NCBI RefSeq assembly: GCF_900188255.1
Contig: NZ_FZNS01000007.1
Location: 62,001-126,000, forward strand
From: Hymenobacter mucosus
GTDB lineage: Bacteria > Bacteroidota > Bacteroidia > Cytophagales > Hymenobacteraceae
Reading direction: 5' to 3'
DNA length: 64,000 bases
Made by a program: the position numbers and the translations under genes
In this document: positions 26,582 through 35,434 of the stretch, piece by piece
How the letters are laid out: every line of letters begins with the position of its first letter
Numbering within the stretch: position 1 is the first letter of the stretch
The notes under the pieces: model-generated
Databases searched by the model: none
Seen by the model: only the letters and a program-made list of their open reading frames with translations
Told to the model about the DNA's origin: nothing

Positions 26582-26595
26582 CCATTTCTGTGCTG

Positions 26596-26645
26596 CCACC
26601 TCCCGCGGACTGTGCCTCACGGCTGTCTGCGGGAGGTGGTTTGCT
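26596..26645 (+). terminator. Terminator after the curli subunit genes
   Basis: Perfect 11-bp stem (CCACCTCCCGC / GCGGGAGGTGG) with a 22-nt loop, followed by TTTGCTT, 15 bp after the stop codon of the small curlin gene. Confidence 0.7.
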
Positions 26646-26748
26646 TCGTGGGACGACAACGCGGTGAGCTCTGCTATCTAGCGCAGGTGCTACCTTGCTT
26701 TGCCTCCGGAGCTCGGCTCCTTTTTGCCTCGAACTCGTCTTCCTTTCT

Positions 26749-28275
26749 ATGTATAGTTTATTGCGTACCAGGGCTAGTTGGCTGCTGGTACTTCTGCTAA
26801 GCCCTCTGCTACTTGCCTGCGAAGAAAACACCATTGAGCCTTCGCAGCTTGGGTCCTTGGAAGGATTAGTGCTGGAAAGCCGCACTAACCTTCCGTTGCC
26901 CAACGTGGTGATTACTACCAACCCTGCTACCTCTTCTTTCACCACTGATGCTCAGGGTCGGTTTGTGCTCGCCAATTTGGGTACGGGCAAGTACACTATC
27001 ACCGCCCGCAGAACCGGCTACACCGCCCAGGACATTCCGGTAACCATTGCCCAGGGCGGGGCCACCGCCATGACCATTGTGCTGGAACGAGCCACCGGCA
27101 GCAACCGCCCGCCCAATTTACCGGCATCCCCAGTTCCCGCCGACCAAGCCACTGGGGTAGATCCGGCTTCCGTGACGCTCCGCTGGCGCGTGACGGACCC
27201 CGATGGCAAGGCCGACTCCCTCCGCAGCGACGTAGTGCTCTACGAAAGCAACTCTACCACCCGCGCCCAACTGCTCACCAACTCCCGCGATACGGCGGTG
27301 ACCGTGACGGCCCTCAAATACAACACCGTGTATTTCTGGCAGGTGCTGGTGCGAGACCAGGCCGGAATTGTTGTGCGCGGCGACGTGTGGCGCTTCCAAA
27401 CCAAACCCCTCCCCGAAAACCGGTACCTCTATGTGCGGCAGATGAATGGCAACACCGACATTTACGCGGCCGATGCGGCTGGCGAGTCTCAGCGTCTTAC
27501 CACGTCAGCCTTCATTGAAACTGCCCCCAAGCTGAGCCCCAACCGCGACCGGATTGCCTACACCTCCAATGCCACCGGCCAGTTTCAGCTATACACCATG
27601 AACCGCGACGGTTCCGACCCGCGGCGCATCACAACGCTGTCGGTGGAGGGGTACTACAACGAGGGCCTGGGCTACTGCTGGTCGCCGGATGGCTCCCAGT
27701 TGCTGTACACCCACTACGATCAACTCTACCGCATCAACCGCGACGGCACGGGGCGCACGCTCCTGAGCACGGCCCCCGCTGGTCGGCACTTCCGGGAGTG
27801 CGACTGGACGGCCCAGGGCAACCGCGTGCTGGTTCAAACCATCGGCTCCCAGGTGTTTGACTCGGAAGTCTACTTAATGAATGCCGACGGCTCAAACCGC
27901 ACCCAAGTGCTAACCAACCTACCTGGCCGGTTAGACTCCCCCACGTTTAGCCTGGATGGCCGGCAGTTTCTGTACTCGCGCGACCTGGCGGGCCTTGACG
28001 ACGTAACGGGTCGGCAGCTGAATGCCCACCTGTTTATTCAGAACTTGGATGGCACCGGAGTGGTAGACCTTTCGGCGGCCGGTCCTACCAGTGTCGACGA
28101 TAAGCCCGATGGTACGAATGACCTGTACCCCCGCATTTCTCCCGACGGCAGCCGGGTCATCTTTGTCAATGTAGTAAACGACGGCCTCAGTGCCCCCGAC
28201 GTGTGGACTCTGCGTTTGGCTGATTACGGCCGTACGCGCCTGTTTCAGAACGCTTCGCTACCTGATTGGAAGTAA
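26749..28275 (+). CDS. Surface lipoprotein: CarboxypepD-like, FN3-like and TolB-like beta-propeller domains
   Basis: 508 residues from the ATG at 26749; lipobox LLAC at Cys 24. Domains in order: a carboxypeptidase-regulatory-like domain at about 35-110 (LEGLVLESRTNLPLPNVVI; TDAQGRFVLANLGTGKYTI), a fibronectin III-like domain at about 118-225 (SVTLRWRVTDPDG; YFWQVLVRDQAG), and a WD40/PD40 TolB-type propeller at about 230-505 with repeats such as LSPNRDRIAYTSN, YCWSPDGSQLLYT, FSLDGRQFLYSRD and ISPDGSRVIFVN. No catalytic residues are apparent. It follows the curli genes in the same direction after a terminator hairpin, so it could belong to the curli cluster, for instance as a surface adhesin or fibre anchor; that is inference. 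Confidence 0.85.
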   Translation: MYSLLRTRASWLLVLLLSPLLLACEENTIEPSQLGSLEGLVLESRTNLPLPNVVITTNPATSSFTTDAQGRFVLANLGTGKYTITARRTGYTAQDIPVTIAQGGATAMTIVLERATGSNRPPNLPASPVPADQATGVDPASVTLRWRVTDPDGKADSLRSDVVLYESNSTTRAQLLTNSRDTAVTVTALKYNTVYFWQVLVRDQAGIVVRGDVWRFQTKPLPENRYLYVRQMNGNTDIYAADAAGESQRLTTSAFIETAPKLSPNRDRIAYTSNATGQFQLYTMNRDGSDPRRITTLSVEGYYNEGLGYCWSPDGSQLLYTHYDQLYRINRDGTGRTLLSTAPAGRHFRECDWTAQGNRVLVQTIGSQVFDSEVYLMNADGSNRTQVLTNLPGRLDSPTFSLDGRQFLYSRDLAGLDDVTGRQLNAHLFIQNLDGTGVVDLSAAGPTSVDDKPDGTNDLYPRISPDGSRVIFVNVVNDGLSAPDVWTLRLADYGRTRLFQNASLPDWK

Positions 28276-28593
28276 CGCGGCGCTATGTAAGCTCCCGGAA
28301 GTGGGTGGCAGAGCAAGAGTTAGTCACCAAACTCTTGCTCTGCCACCCATTTTGCATTGTAGCCAGTAGGCTGGTTTGGGTAGTTGTGTATGCGTTTATG
28401 GCAGTAAGAGATGCAGAAAGCAGGATGCTATATGTATAGCTTGCACCAGTGCCGTAAGGCATGAAAATATCGGTTGCTTCAACCAAGGTCTTTGCCGGAT
28501 GATGCGCCTGCTATTTGTACCTCTAATTGCGCCTTTCATCCACCTAACTGTTGCTGGTTCTCTACCACCAAAGCCAGCGCCTACTTGTGCCTT
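28276..28593. other. Intergenic region upstream of the DUF1349 gene
   Basis: 318 bp containing the terminator at 28303-28353 and then about 240 bp with no further recognisable element. Confidence 0.5.
28303..28353 (+). terminator. Strong terminator after the propeller lipoprotein gene
   Basis: Perfect 19-bp stem (GGGTGGCAGAGCAAGAGTT and its complement) with an 8-nt loop, followed by ATTTTG. Confidence 0.8.
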
Positions 28594-29232
28594 ATGCAAA
28601 CACTACCGGCTACTGCCCTTCTTTTCACCGCGCTGGGGCTGAGTTCCCTCTCCGCCTCGGCCCAATCCTTTTCCGCTATGCGCTGGCAGAATGCGCCCAA
28701 GAAAACCACCATCACGCCCACGAAAATGCAGGTGCAAGTAGAGGGCGGCACGGACTTTTGGCGCGTGACGCACTACGGCTTCATTCGCGACAATGGGCAC
28801 TTCTACTACCAAGAGCAGGAGGGCGACTTCCTGGCCAAGGTGAAGGTAGTGGGCCACTACAAAGAGCTATATGACCAAGCCGGGCTGATGATCCGCTTAG
28901 ACGAGAAGAACTGGATCAAGACGGGCATTGAGTACGTGAAGGGTGTGCAAAACGTGAGTGCCGTGGTGACCCGGGATGTGTCGGACTGGTCGGTGGTGCC
29001 CCGCCAGGATAGCCCCAAGGCCGTGTGGCTTACGCTGCTGCGCAAGGGCGACTACGTAGAGATTCAGTATTCCTTCGACAATAAGGAGTTCAAGATGCTG
29101 CGCCTGGCTTACTTCCCACCCACGCCCGGCCAAAAAGTACAGGTAGGCCTAATGTGCGCCGCCCCCGATGGCAAAGGCTTCCCCGTAGAGTTTGAAGAAT
29201 TCTCTATTACTCCCGTTGCGGGTACGAAATAG
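28594..29232 (+). CDS. Secreted DUF1349 concanavalin-like protein
   Basis: 212 residues from the ATG at 28594, which gives a signal peptide ending SASA-Q (about residue 24). The pattern DFWRVTHYGFIRDNGHFYYQ, then GDFLAKVKVVGHYKELYDQAGLM and IRLDEKNWIKTGIEYVKG, is that of DUF1349, a concanavalin A-like beta-sandwich family (yeast relatives are called 'regulation of enolase protein 1'). The fold is related to carbohydrate-binding modules, but a substrate or enzymatic activity is not established. Single-gene unit with its own terminator. Confidence 0.88.
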   Translation: MQTLPATALLFTALGLSSLSASAQSFSAMRWQNAPKKTTITPTKMQVQVEGGTDFWRVTHYGFIRDNGHFYYQEQEGDFLAKVKVVGHYKELYDQAGLMIRLDEKNWIKTGIEYVKGVQNVSAVVTRDVSDWSVVPRQDSPKAVWLTLLRKGDYVEIQYSFDNKEFKMLRLAYFPPTPGQKVQVGLMCAAPDGKGFPVEFEEFSITPVAGTK

Positions 29233-29257
29233 GAGTGGAGCCCCAGCTAGTTGAGTA

Positions 29258-29298
29258 GCACACAAGAGCGCCGGGGTTACCGGCGCTCTTGTGTGTGC
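29258..29298 (+). terminator. Terminator of the DUF1349 gene
   Basis: Near-perfect 17-bp stem (GCACACAAGAGCGCCGG pairing with CCGGCGCTCTTGTGTGTGC) with a short loop, 26 bp past the stop codon. No T-run follows. Confidence 0.7.
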
Positions 29299-30056
29299 AA
29301 CACCGCCGCGCTACATACAGCTACGGGTAATGCTGCGGTGCGTTAGGAAGAGAATGCCAAGCTTGACAGTAGGTAGACAAGTGCGTTTTACCTTAATGTT
29401 TTTGGGCAAATATTGCCATACGGAGGCCAGCTAAGCCGACTGCACTACGAAGAATAGGTTTCTAAAACGACATATTTCTTGTGCATCAGCGGCACAAAGA
29501 ATAAAGGAATGAGGCGTAGCAGTACCACCCTATGCTTGTAAGCCTACGCAGTAGGTTTTCTACCGCAGAGTGGAAGTGAAATTGTCTGCTTCAAATGGTA
29601 CCGGGAGACAGCAATGCGCTTTGCCACTGCTCAGCTTCGGTGCTGCGCCCTCGTACTGTTTGATTGCGGAGGTGTTGACGGGGTAGTAGCTTGTTTACGG
29701 CTAGCTATTCTGCTGATTACCAAGTTGTAATTTAGTAGTAGTACACACCACTAAAGTGCAAAATACAGGCAGCAGGTGGGGGCAGAGTACCAAATGGTCT
29801 AGTCCATCGTTTTCCTGTCGGCTGCGTTCCAAACCGCTCCGACTATCCGCCTCCGCGAAGGCCCCACGGTGGCACAACGCATAGCGCCGGGAGTAGGGGA
29901 AGAGCCATATTGTTGCTCGCTCAATTCAGCGCTTTCGGGTAAGTGCAGTGCTTGAGCGCTAACTAAGGTGCTGGCTGGGCAGAAGAACTGCTTTGGTATC
30001 CGTTTTCGTAGCTCTAGAGGGTATCTCTTCCGTTAGTCATCCCGTTATAGCTTCTT
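29299..30056. other. Long intergenic region, no gene seen
   Basis: 758 bp. No open frame with protein-like composition on either strand and no tRNA-like or repeat structure that I can support. The promoter of the following methyltransferase gene presumably lies near its right end. Confidence 0.5.
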
Positions 30057-30689
30057 ATGTGCCCTACTCCCACCTTCCATTCGGAAGAGCCTGTTGTACC
30101 TGCTTCGTCAACCCCACTAAACCAGATTGCTTCTCGCTTGCTAACTCACGCGGGCCTGCCGCTGGATGCTCCCATCCTCGATTTAGGATCCAGCAGCGCC
30201 TCATTCCTAGATGATTTGCTGGCCCAGGGGTATACCAACCTTATTGCCGCCAACCTGAGCCCTGGGGCCTTGGAGGTTCACCAGCAACAGCTAGAACCCG
30301 TGCAAGCCGAGCGCGTGCTCTGGCTGGTTGATGATGTCACCCAGGCTCGCCATTTGCCCCAGTTAGGGCCCGTACTGCTCTGGCACGACCGGGCCATGTT
30401 GCGCGTGCTTACGCTCCCGGTTCACCTCACTGCCTACCGTCAGCTGCTCGACCACATGGTGGAGCCCGGCCAGGGTTGGGTGATGCTTAGCGTAGCCCTG
30501 CCGGGTGGCCCCCTGCGGGAAGGCGATTTTCTGGCTCATCCGTACGAGCTAAGCCAGTTAGCGGCTTTTTTGGGCGGCGGCTACGCACTCATCGACCACC
30601 ATCCCTACGTGCATACCTTACCCAGCGGGGAGTTGCAACCCAACGTGTATGCACTGTTCCAGCGCCGCGCGCTTAGTCTAGTGGCTTAG
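30057..30689 (+). CDS. Class I SAM-dependent methyltransferase
   Basis: 210 residues. Motif I of Rossmann-fold methyltransferases is at about 40-50 (ILDLGSSSASF), followed by an acidic/Asn position after strand 2 (LIAANLSPGAL), a motif II-like DDVTQ, and HDRAMLRVLTLP in the position of the motif III/IV strand and loop. The usual GxGxG is replaced by GSSSAS, which is tolerated in the family. Substrate cannot be predicted. It stands alone between a long intergenic region and the PAS kinase. Confidence 0.82.
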   Translation: MCPTPTFHSEEPVVPASSTPLNQIASRLLTHAGLPLDAPILDLGSSSASFLDDLLAQGYTNLIAANLSPGALEVHQQQLEPVQAERVLWLVDDVTQARHLPQLGPVLLWHDRAMLRVLTLPVHLTAYRQLLDHMVEPGQGWVMLSVALPGGPLREGDFLAHPYELSQLAAFLGGGYALIDHHPYVHTLPSGELQPNVYALFQRRALSLVA

Positions 30690-30916
30690 CGTGCGGGCGT
30701 AACCGTTCTGGGGCGTCCTTGCACCTGCCATCCAAGAGCAAGATAGCTGCTTGATGTAACTATTCCCTGCTAAAATATGCGTAGATGGAGCCTTAAGGGA
30801 ACTTCTCGGGCTTCTTCTCGTATTTCTTCCACTATAGCTTGGCAATATCGTGGTATACCCAGTGAAAACTAAGTAGGCGTCAGTAACTGCGTGCAATCTA
30901 TCTACGTGTCCGTTTT

Positions 30917-32352
30917 ATGAATAAGCCGGCGCCATCAGTAGACCATGAACAACGGTTTCGGTCTCTGTTTGAGAATAACCTAGACTTCTTACTGTTCCAA
31001 AACCGGGAAGGGGTCATTGTGGATGTAAACACGGCCTTTCCTTGCTCCACCTCCCGAAACCGGGAGTAGTAGGGCGACACATCAACGATTTTCTACCCTC
31101 ACATCTTATTCCCCTATTCAAGCAAAAGCTCCTCGAAGCCTTTGAGGGAAAGTCTGTGACCTTCGATGTGGCCGTTCAATTTCGCGGGGCGGTGCCCAAA
31201 GTGCTTAGCGTATCGAAAGTACCCCTCATTGAAGACGGCACCATTACGGGCGTACACGTGGTGTGCCGGGATATTTCCGAGCTGACGGCCTCGCACCAGC
31301 TCATTGCCCAACAAGCGCACACGCTCAACACCTTGTTTGAGAGTATTACGGATGCCGTGTTTCTCATGGACAATGAATGGCGCATCACCTACCTCAACTC
31401 GGAAGTGGAGCGACTACTCAAGCTGAAAGAAGAGCAAATACTGGGTAAGGGCTACTGGGAAGTTTTCCCCGAAACTGGGTCAGAGGTATTCTACGAGCAC
31501 TTTGTGCACGCAAAGAGGGTAGGGCACGCGGTCAAATTTGAGGCGTATTCTATTCCGCGCGAAATGTGGTTAGAGGTGAAGGCTTACCCCTCCAGCGAAG
31601 GGTTATCAGTGTACTTCAGTGACGTTACGCCGCGTAAGGAAACGGAGGCCCGGCAGGAACGACTGGCGCAGGACTTATACCAGCACAACCAGGACTTGCA
31701 GGAGTTCAATTACTTGGTATCGCACAACTTGCGGGGGCCGTTGGCCAATGCCTTGGGCTTGGCTCGAATGCTACATCCCCACGGCTCGGAGCAGGAGCAG
31801 GTGCAGGAACACCTGATTCTCAGCTTGCAGCAGCTCGACGGCTTGTTGCACGAGCTAACGACCATTCTTTCGGTTCGTGAAACCCATGGGGTGGTTGGAA
31901 ACCGCACGGTAGTGCCCCTGGGCCAAGTGCTAGCGCAAGTGCAGCACCGGGTGCGGGAGTCGCTGTGCCAATCGGGCGGGACACTAACGGTTCTGATGCC
32001 CGACGAACTGACCGTATATGGTACGCATACTCAATTATTCAACATTTTCCGCAACTTGCTGGTCAATGCCATTGCATACCGGGAGCCTCAGCGCCCGTTG
32101 CGGGTGGTAGTGACGGGCCAGGCTATTCCCACGGGAGGCGTGCACGTGACCGTGGCAGACAATGGATCGGGCTTTGACCGGGCAAGGGCAGGGGCAGACG
32201 TATTTAAGTTGTACAAACGGTTTCATGCCGAGCCCAGTGGCCGGGGGCTCGGGCTTTATTTTGTTCAGGCCTACGTAACGGCTCTTGGTGGCCACATTAC
32301 GGTGCAAAGCCAGCCGGGTATTGGCACCGAATTTTCCTTGTATCTCCCCTAA
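30917..32352 (+). CDS. PAS-domain sensor histidine kinase, apparently frameshifted
   Basis: From the ATG at 30917 the frame encodes MNKPAPSVDHEQRFRSLFE, then NREGVIVDVNTAF, a typical PAS start, and then runs into a TAG at about 31067. The rest of the same PAS domain (LLHLPKPGVVGRHINDFLP) continues in the next frame from about 31039 to the stop at 32352. A single-base loss in the TTTCC run near 31037-31041 joins them into one protein of about 478 residues. The downstream frame alone (31042-32352, TTG start, 436 codons) has a second PAS (about 95-200), a HisKA domain with His 228 (LVSHNLRGPL) and HATPase_c (ADNGSG; GRGLGLYFV). No transmembrane segment, so cytoplasmic. A receiver gene follows by 5 bp. 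Confidence 0.8.
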
Positions 32353-32357
32353 TACAT

Positions 32358-32756
32358 ATGCGGACATTCCTTGTGGATGACGATTTCATCAGCGTATTCC
32401 TCACCGAGAAACTATTCCAGCGCGAAGGCTTTGGCGAAGGACTGCACTCCTTTGAGTCGCCCGAGAAGGCCTTGGACTCTGTTCTGCACGCCATTTCCCA
32501 GGAGTCGGTACCCGATGTTATCCTGCTGGATTTGAACATGCCCGTGCTCAATGGCTGGGATTTTTTGTCGGCTTTGCAGCCCTACGAAGCCCAACTCACG
32601 GGGCGCTGCTTCATTTACATTCTCACGTCCTCCCTGGCTCCCGCCGACCAGGTCCGGTCGGAAGAGTTTCCTCTGGTCATCGGGTTTATTCACAAGCCCT
32701 TAGATGGTATACAGGTACAGGCAATTCATGCCTACGTAGCAGAACATCAAGGGTAA
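32358..32756 (+). CDS. Single-domain response regulator (CheY-like)
   Basis: 132 residues, receiver domain only: acidic pocket DDD at 7-9, phosphoacceptor Asp 58 (ILLDLNMP), Thr/Ser switch in YILTSS at about 87-92 and Lys 113 (FIHKP). It has no output domain, so it probably acts in a phosphorelay or by protein contact. It starts 5 bp after the PAS kinase and is surely co-transcribed with it. If the kinase is really broken, this regulator may depend on another kinase. Confidence 0.92.
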   Translation: MRTFLVDDDFISVFLTEKLFQREGFGEGLHSFESPEKALDSVLHAISQESVPDVILLDLNMPVLNGWDFLSALQPYEAQLTGRCFIYILTSSLAPADQVRSEEFPLVIGFIHKPLDGIQVQAIHAYVAEHQG

Positions 32757-32990
32757 GGCCGCTGTATACTAAGTGAAGAGAAAGAGTGTAAGGCCTTACC
32801 AGCCATTCGGTGGCTTACTCAGGGCAAAAGGGCAGTATAGCTGGTAGAAAGAAGAGCATGGTGCTGAATTCACCCGGCCAAATTCCCGATTCGTGGGGGA
32901 TTATTGGGCATTCCTGGAGCTTGAGCAGAAGCTGCCGCCCCCAACCGGTTACTTTTAAGGTATGCGCCTAGCCTGGCCTCCGCCAACCGG

Positions 32991-33023
32991 AGTAGTAAGG
33001 CCGGGCTCACTGACCTTACTACT
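32991..33023 (+). promoter_or_regulatory. Hairpin directly before the LytS-type kinase start
   Basis: Perfect 10-bp inverted repeat (AGTAGTAAGG / CCTTACTACT) with a 13-nt loop, ending two bases before the ATG at 33026. In mRNA it would cover the ribosome-entry region, so it could limit translation. No family of riboregulator is recognised. Confidence 0.4.
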
Positions 33024-33025
33024 GC

Positions 33026-34168
33026 ATGTCTGTTCCCCTTCTTCCTGCCACCACCCGCCTGACCGGCCGGCAAAAGTGGCGAGTCGCGTTTAGCCTTACC
33101 CTGATCTACTACCCCATTTTGGTGTATCTGAACTATGCCCATTGGGGAGAGCATTGGAAGAACTTAGGCGGGGCGTGGATTAGCTTGCTGCAAGTGTTGC
33201 CGTCGGTGCTCAGCGGGGCCATTGTTATACTGCTGGTGTTTTGGGGGTGGGTGCACGCGGTGGAGTGGATTCAAATTCGGCTGCAACGACGGTTCGGGGA
33301 AGACTTTTCCCTGGATTTGCCCTGGAACGTTCAACTCCTCACGGTAGGCATCTGCATTGGGTTGTCGGTCGGGTTTATCCTGTTGTTTGGCACTACCATG
33401 CACCTGATAGACCAGGAGTTTGCCGAGCATGGCCTGATTGTGGCGCGCAGCAAAGCGGGAGCCGTTGAGTTGGCCGTATGGCGCCGTTCCCTCAACGGCT
33501 ACTTCCTCATGCTGATGCTGTCGGTGTTTTACTTGCTGGCCAACACCCGCGCCCAGCAGCGCGTGCGCGTCATTGCCACCAAAACCCAGCAGTTGGAAAC
33601 CGAGAAGGCGCACGTACAGCTTGCCGCCCTCAAAAGCCAGGTAAACCCGCACTTCCTGTTTAACAGCCTCAGCATTCTGTCGTCGTTAGTGCACGTAGAT
33701 GCCGACTTATCGGAGAAGTTTATCGACCAGCTTTCCCGGGCCTACCGCTACACGCTTGAGCAGCAAGACCACGACCTAGTGCCACTGCAAACCGAGCTAG
33801 CCTTCATTCAATCCTACACCTTCCTGCTCAAAATCCGCTTCGACGAGAAGTTCGACGTGCAGTTACGGGTGCCAGAGGCGGCGCGGCACGCCTACCAGAT
33901 TGCGCCACTCACGCTGCAGCTGCTAGTAGAAAATGCGGTGAAGCACAATACCATGTCGCAGCAGAAGCCCCTACTCGTACACATTGAGTTGGATGGCGAA
34001 GACCTAGTAGTGCGCAATACGCTGCAGCGGCGGCCTGCCACCTACGCCTCTACCGGCGTGGGCCTAACCAACATTCATAACCGCTACCACCTGCTTACTG
34101 GGCGCCCCGTGCAAATAACCGAAGGTGGTGGCGAATTCATCGTCCGTATTCCCCTGCTTTCCGCATGA
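33026..34168 (+). CDS. LytS/YehU-type sensor histidine kinase
   Basis: 380 residues. Four transmembrane segments at about 18-36, 52-78, 102-122 and 157-172, then a coiled coil and the His_kinase domain with His 209 in SQVNPHFLFNSL, followed by an atypical HATPase domain (LLVENAVKHN; TGVGLTNIHNRY). This is the LytS/YehU class that always pairs with LytTR-type regulators. The stop codon overlaps the start of the next gene (ATGA), giving translational coupling with its partner. The signal is unknown. Confidence 0.93.
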   Translation: MSVPLLPATTRLTGRQKWRVAFSLTLIYYPILVYLNYAHWGEHWKNLGGAWISLLQVLPSVLSGAIVILLVFWGWVHAVEWIQIRLQRRFGEDFSLDLPWNVQLLTVGICIGLSVGFILLFGTTMHLIDQEFAEHGLIVARSKAGAVELAVWRRSLNGYFLMLMLSVFYLLANTRAQQRVRVIATKTQQLETEKAHVQLAALKSQVNPHFLFNSLSILSSLVHVDADLSEKFIDQLSRAYRYTLEQQDHDLVPLQTELAFIQSYTFLLKIRFDEKFDVQLRVPEAARHAYQIAPLTLQLLVENAVKHNTMSQQKPLLVHIELDGEDLVVRNTLQRRPATYASTGVGLTNIHNRYHLLTGRPVQITEGGGEFIVRIPLLSA

Positions 34169-34926
34169 ACGTACTCATCATCGAAGACGAAAACCTGACG
34201 GCCAAGCGCCTGGAGGGCCAACTGCGCAAGTATGATTCCACTATTCAGGTGCTGGCCCGCCTGCCTTCCGTAGCGGCCTCGGTAGCGTGGCTCCGCGAGC
34301 ACCCGGCCCCCGATCTGATTTTCCTGGATATTCACCTGGAAGACGACCTCGGCTTCCGCATTTTCGAGCAGGTACAAGTCAGTACGCCCATTATTTTCAC
34401 CACGGCCTACGATGAGTATATGATTCAGGCATTTCGGGTGAACAGCATCGACTACTTGCTTAAGCCCGTGAACTACGACGAGCTGGTGGCCGCCATGAGT
34501 AAGTACCAGAAACTACGGCAGCACTTCACCCCCGCCGATTTGCCCGCCCTGCTGCGCCTGATTCAGCCTGCCCAAGACGCCGCCACCCACAAAGACCGGT
34601 TTATGGTGACGGTGGGCCAGAAGCTGCGCAGCATTGAAACCACGGAGGTAGCCTACTTTTGCTTTGAAGAAGGTGCCACCTTTCTAGTGACCAAGCAGGG
34701 CCAGCACCTGGCCGTAGATTACAGCCTCGACAAGTTGGTGCAGCTGCTTGACCCACGGCAGTTCTTCCGCGTGAACCGGCAATACCTCGTAAGCCTACCC
34801 GCTATTGATGTGATTCACAACTATTCTGCGGGTCGCCTGGAGCTGGAACTACAGCCATCGGCCCGGCAGCAAGTGCTAGTAAGCGGCGACCGGGCCACCG
34901 AGTTTAAGGAATGGCTGGGCAAGTAG
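34165..34926 (+). CDS. LytTR-family response regulator
   Basis: 253 residues. Receiver domain about 1-120 with E7/D8, phosphoacceptor Asp 55 (LIFLDIHLE), T79/T80 and Lys 100 (DYLLKPVNY). C-terminal LytTR DNA-binding domain about 145-250 (IETTEVAYFCFEEGATFLV; FRVNRQYLVSLPAID). Cognate partner of the LytS-type kinase, with 4-base overlap. A 508-bp gap then precedes the RND efflux operon on the same strand, which could be a target, but nothing in the sequence proves it. Confidence 0.94.
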   Translation: MNVLIIEDENLTAKRLEGQLRKYDSTIQVLARLPSVAASVAWLREHPAPDLIFLDIHLEDDLGFRIFEQVQVSTPIIFTTAYDEYMIQAFRVNSIDYLLKPVNYDELVAAMSKYQKLRQHFTPADLPALLRLIQPAQDAATHKDRFMVTVGQKLRSIETTEVAYFCFEEGATFLVTKQGQHLAVDYSLDKLVQLLDPRQFFRVNRQYLVSLPAIDVIHNYSAGRLELELQPSARQQVLVSGDRATEFKEWLGK

Positions 34927-35434
34927 ACGGTTGATAACCAGTGGGTTTGAGGTCGAGCTACAGTTCTGATAGCAGAACGTTTTCAGAGGACGGAAATTTT
35001 CCATTTTCTAGAAAATAGCAGTACCTGCGAAAGTCCATTTCCGCTCTTCACTGAGGTACGCAGGGTAAAGCTGCTCTTGGCCATCATTCATTTTGCCTCT
35101 GCTCGGTGAGCAGTAAGGGTGGCCGTGTAGCTGGCTATAGCAAATACAGTTTCTGTCTTAGATAGTAACTCACTGCGCACTAGCGGAGATGCGTTGTCGA
35201 TGAGGGATTGGATACGGTTGATAAAGTGCTGCTCATAAGAGCTAAAGCAGAGGTTTCTCGCTAAGGAGAAATTGGCTTCCGGCGTACAGAGCGAGGTCTT
35301 ATTACGCCAGGTAAGCGTCCGTGTCGTGCAGTCGCTGCAAAATTCGCGGCTGGTTTTTCGGCACTCAACTACCCGAAAGCGGCACTCACGAAGTTCGATT
35401 TCCGGCCCGAAGCGGCCCGCAGGACCTTCGTGGC
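34927..35434. other. Intergenic region upstream of the RND efflux operon
   Basis: 508 bp. Near its left end is a weak hairpin (GTTCTG/CAGAAC, 34963-34978, followed by GTTTTC) that may terminate the lytSR-type operon, then an AT-rich palindrome at 35003-35016. A minus-strand open frame (35088-35453) overlaps the efflux gene start and has no recognisable family. The efflux promoter should lie here. Confidence 0.5.
35003..35016. repeat. 14-bp palindrome ATTTTCTAGAAAAT
   Basis: A perfect palindrome in the gap before the RND operon. It could be an operator for a dimeric regulator. No regulator gene of the TetR or MarR kind lies beside it, so the role is open. Confidence 0.25.
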
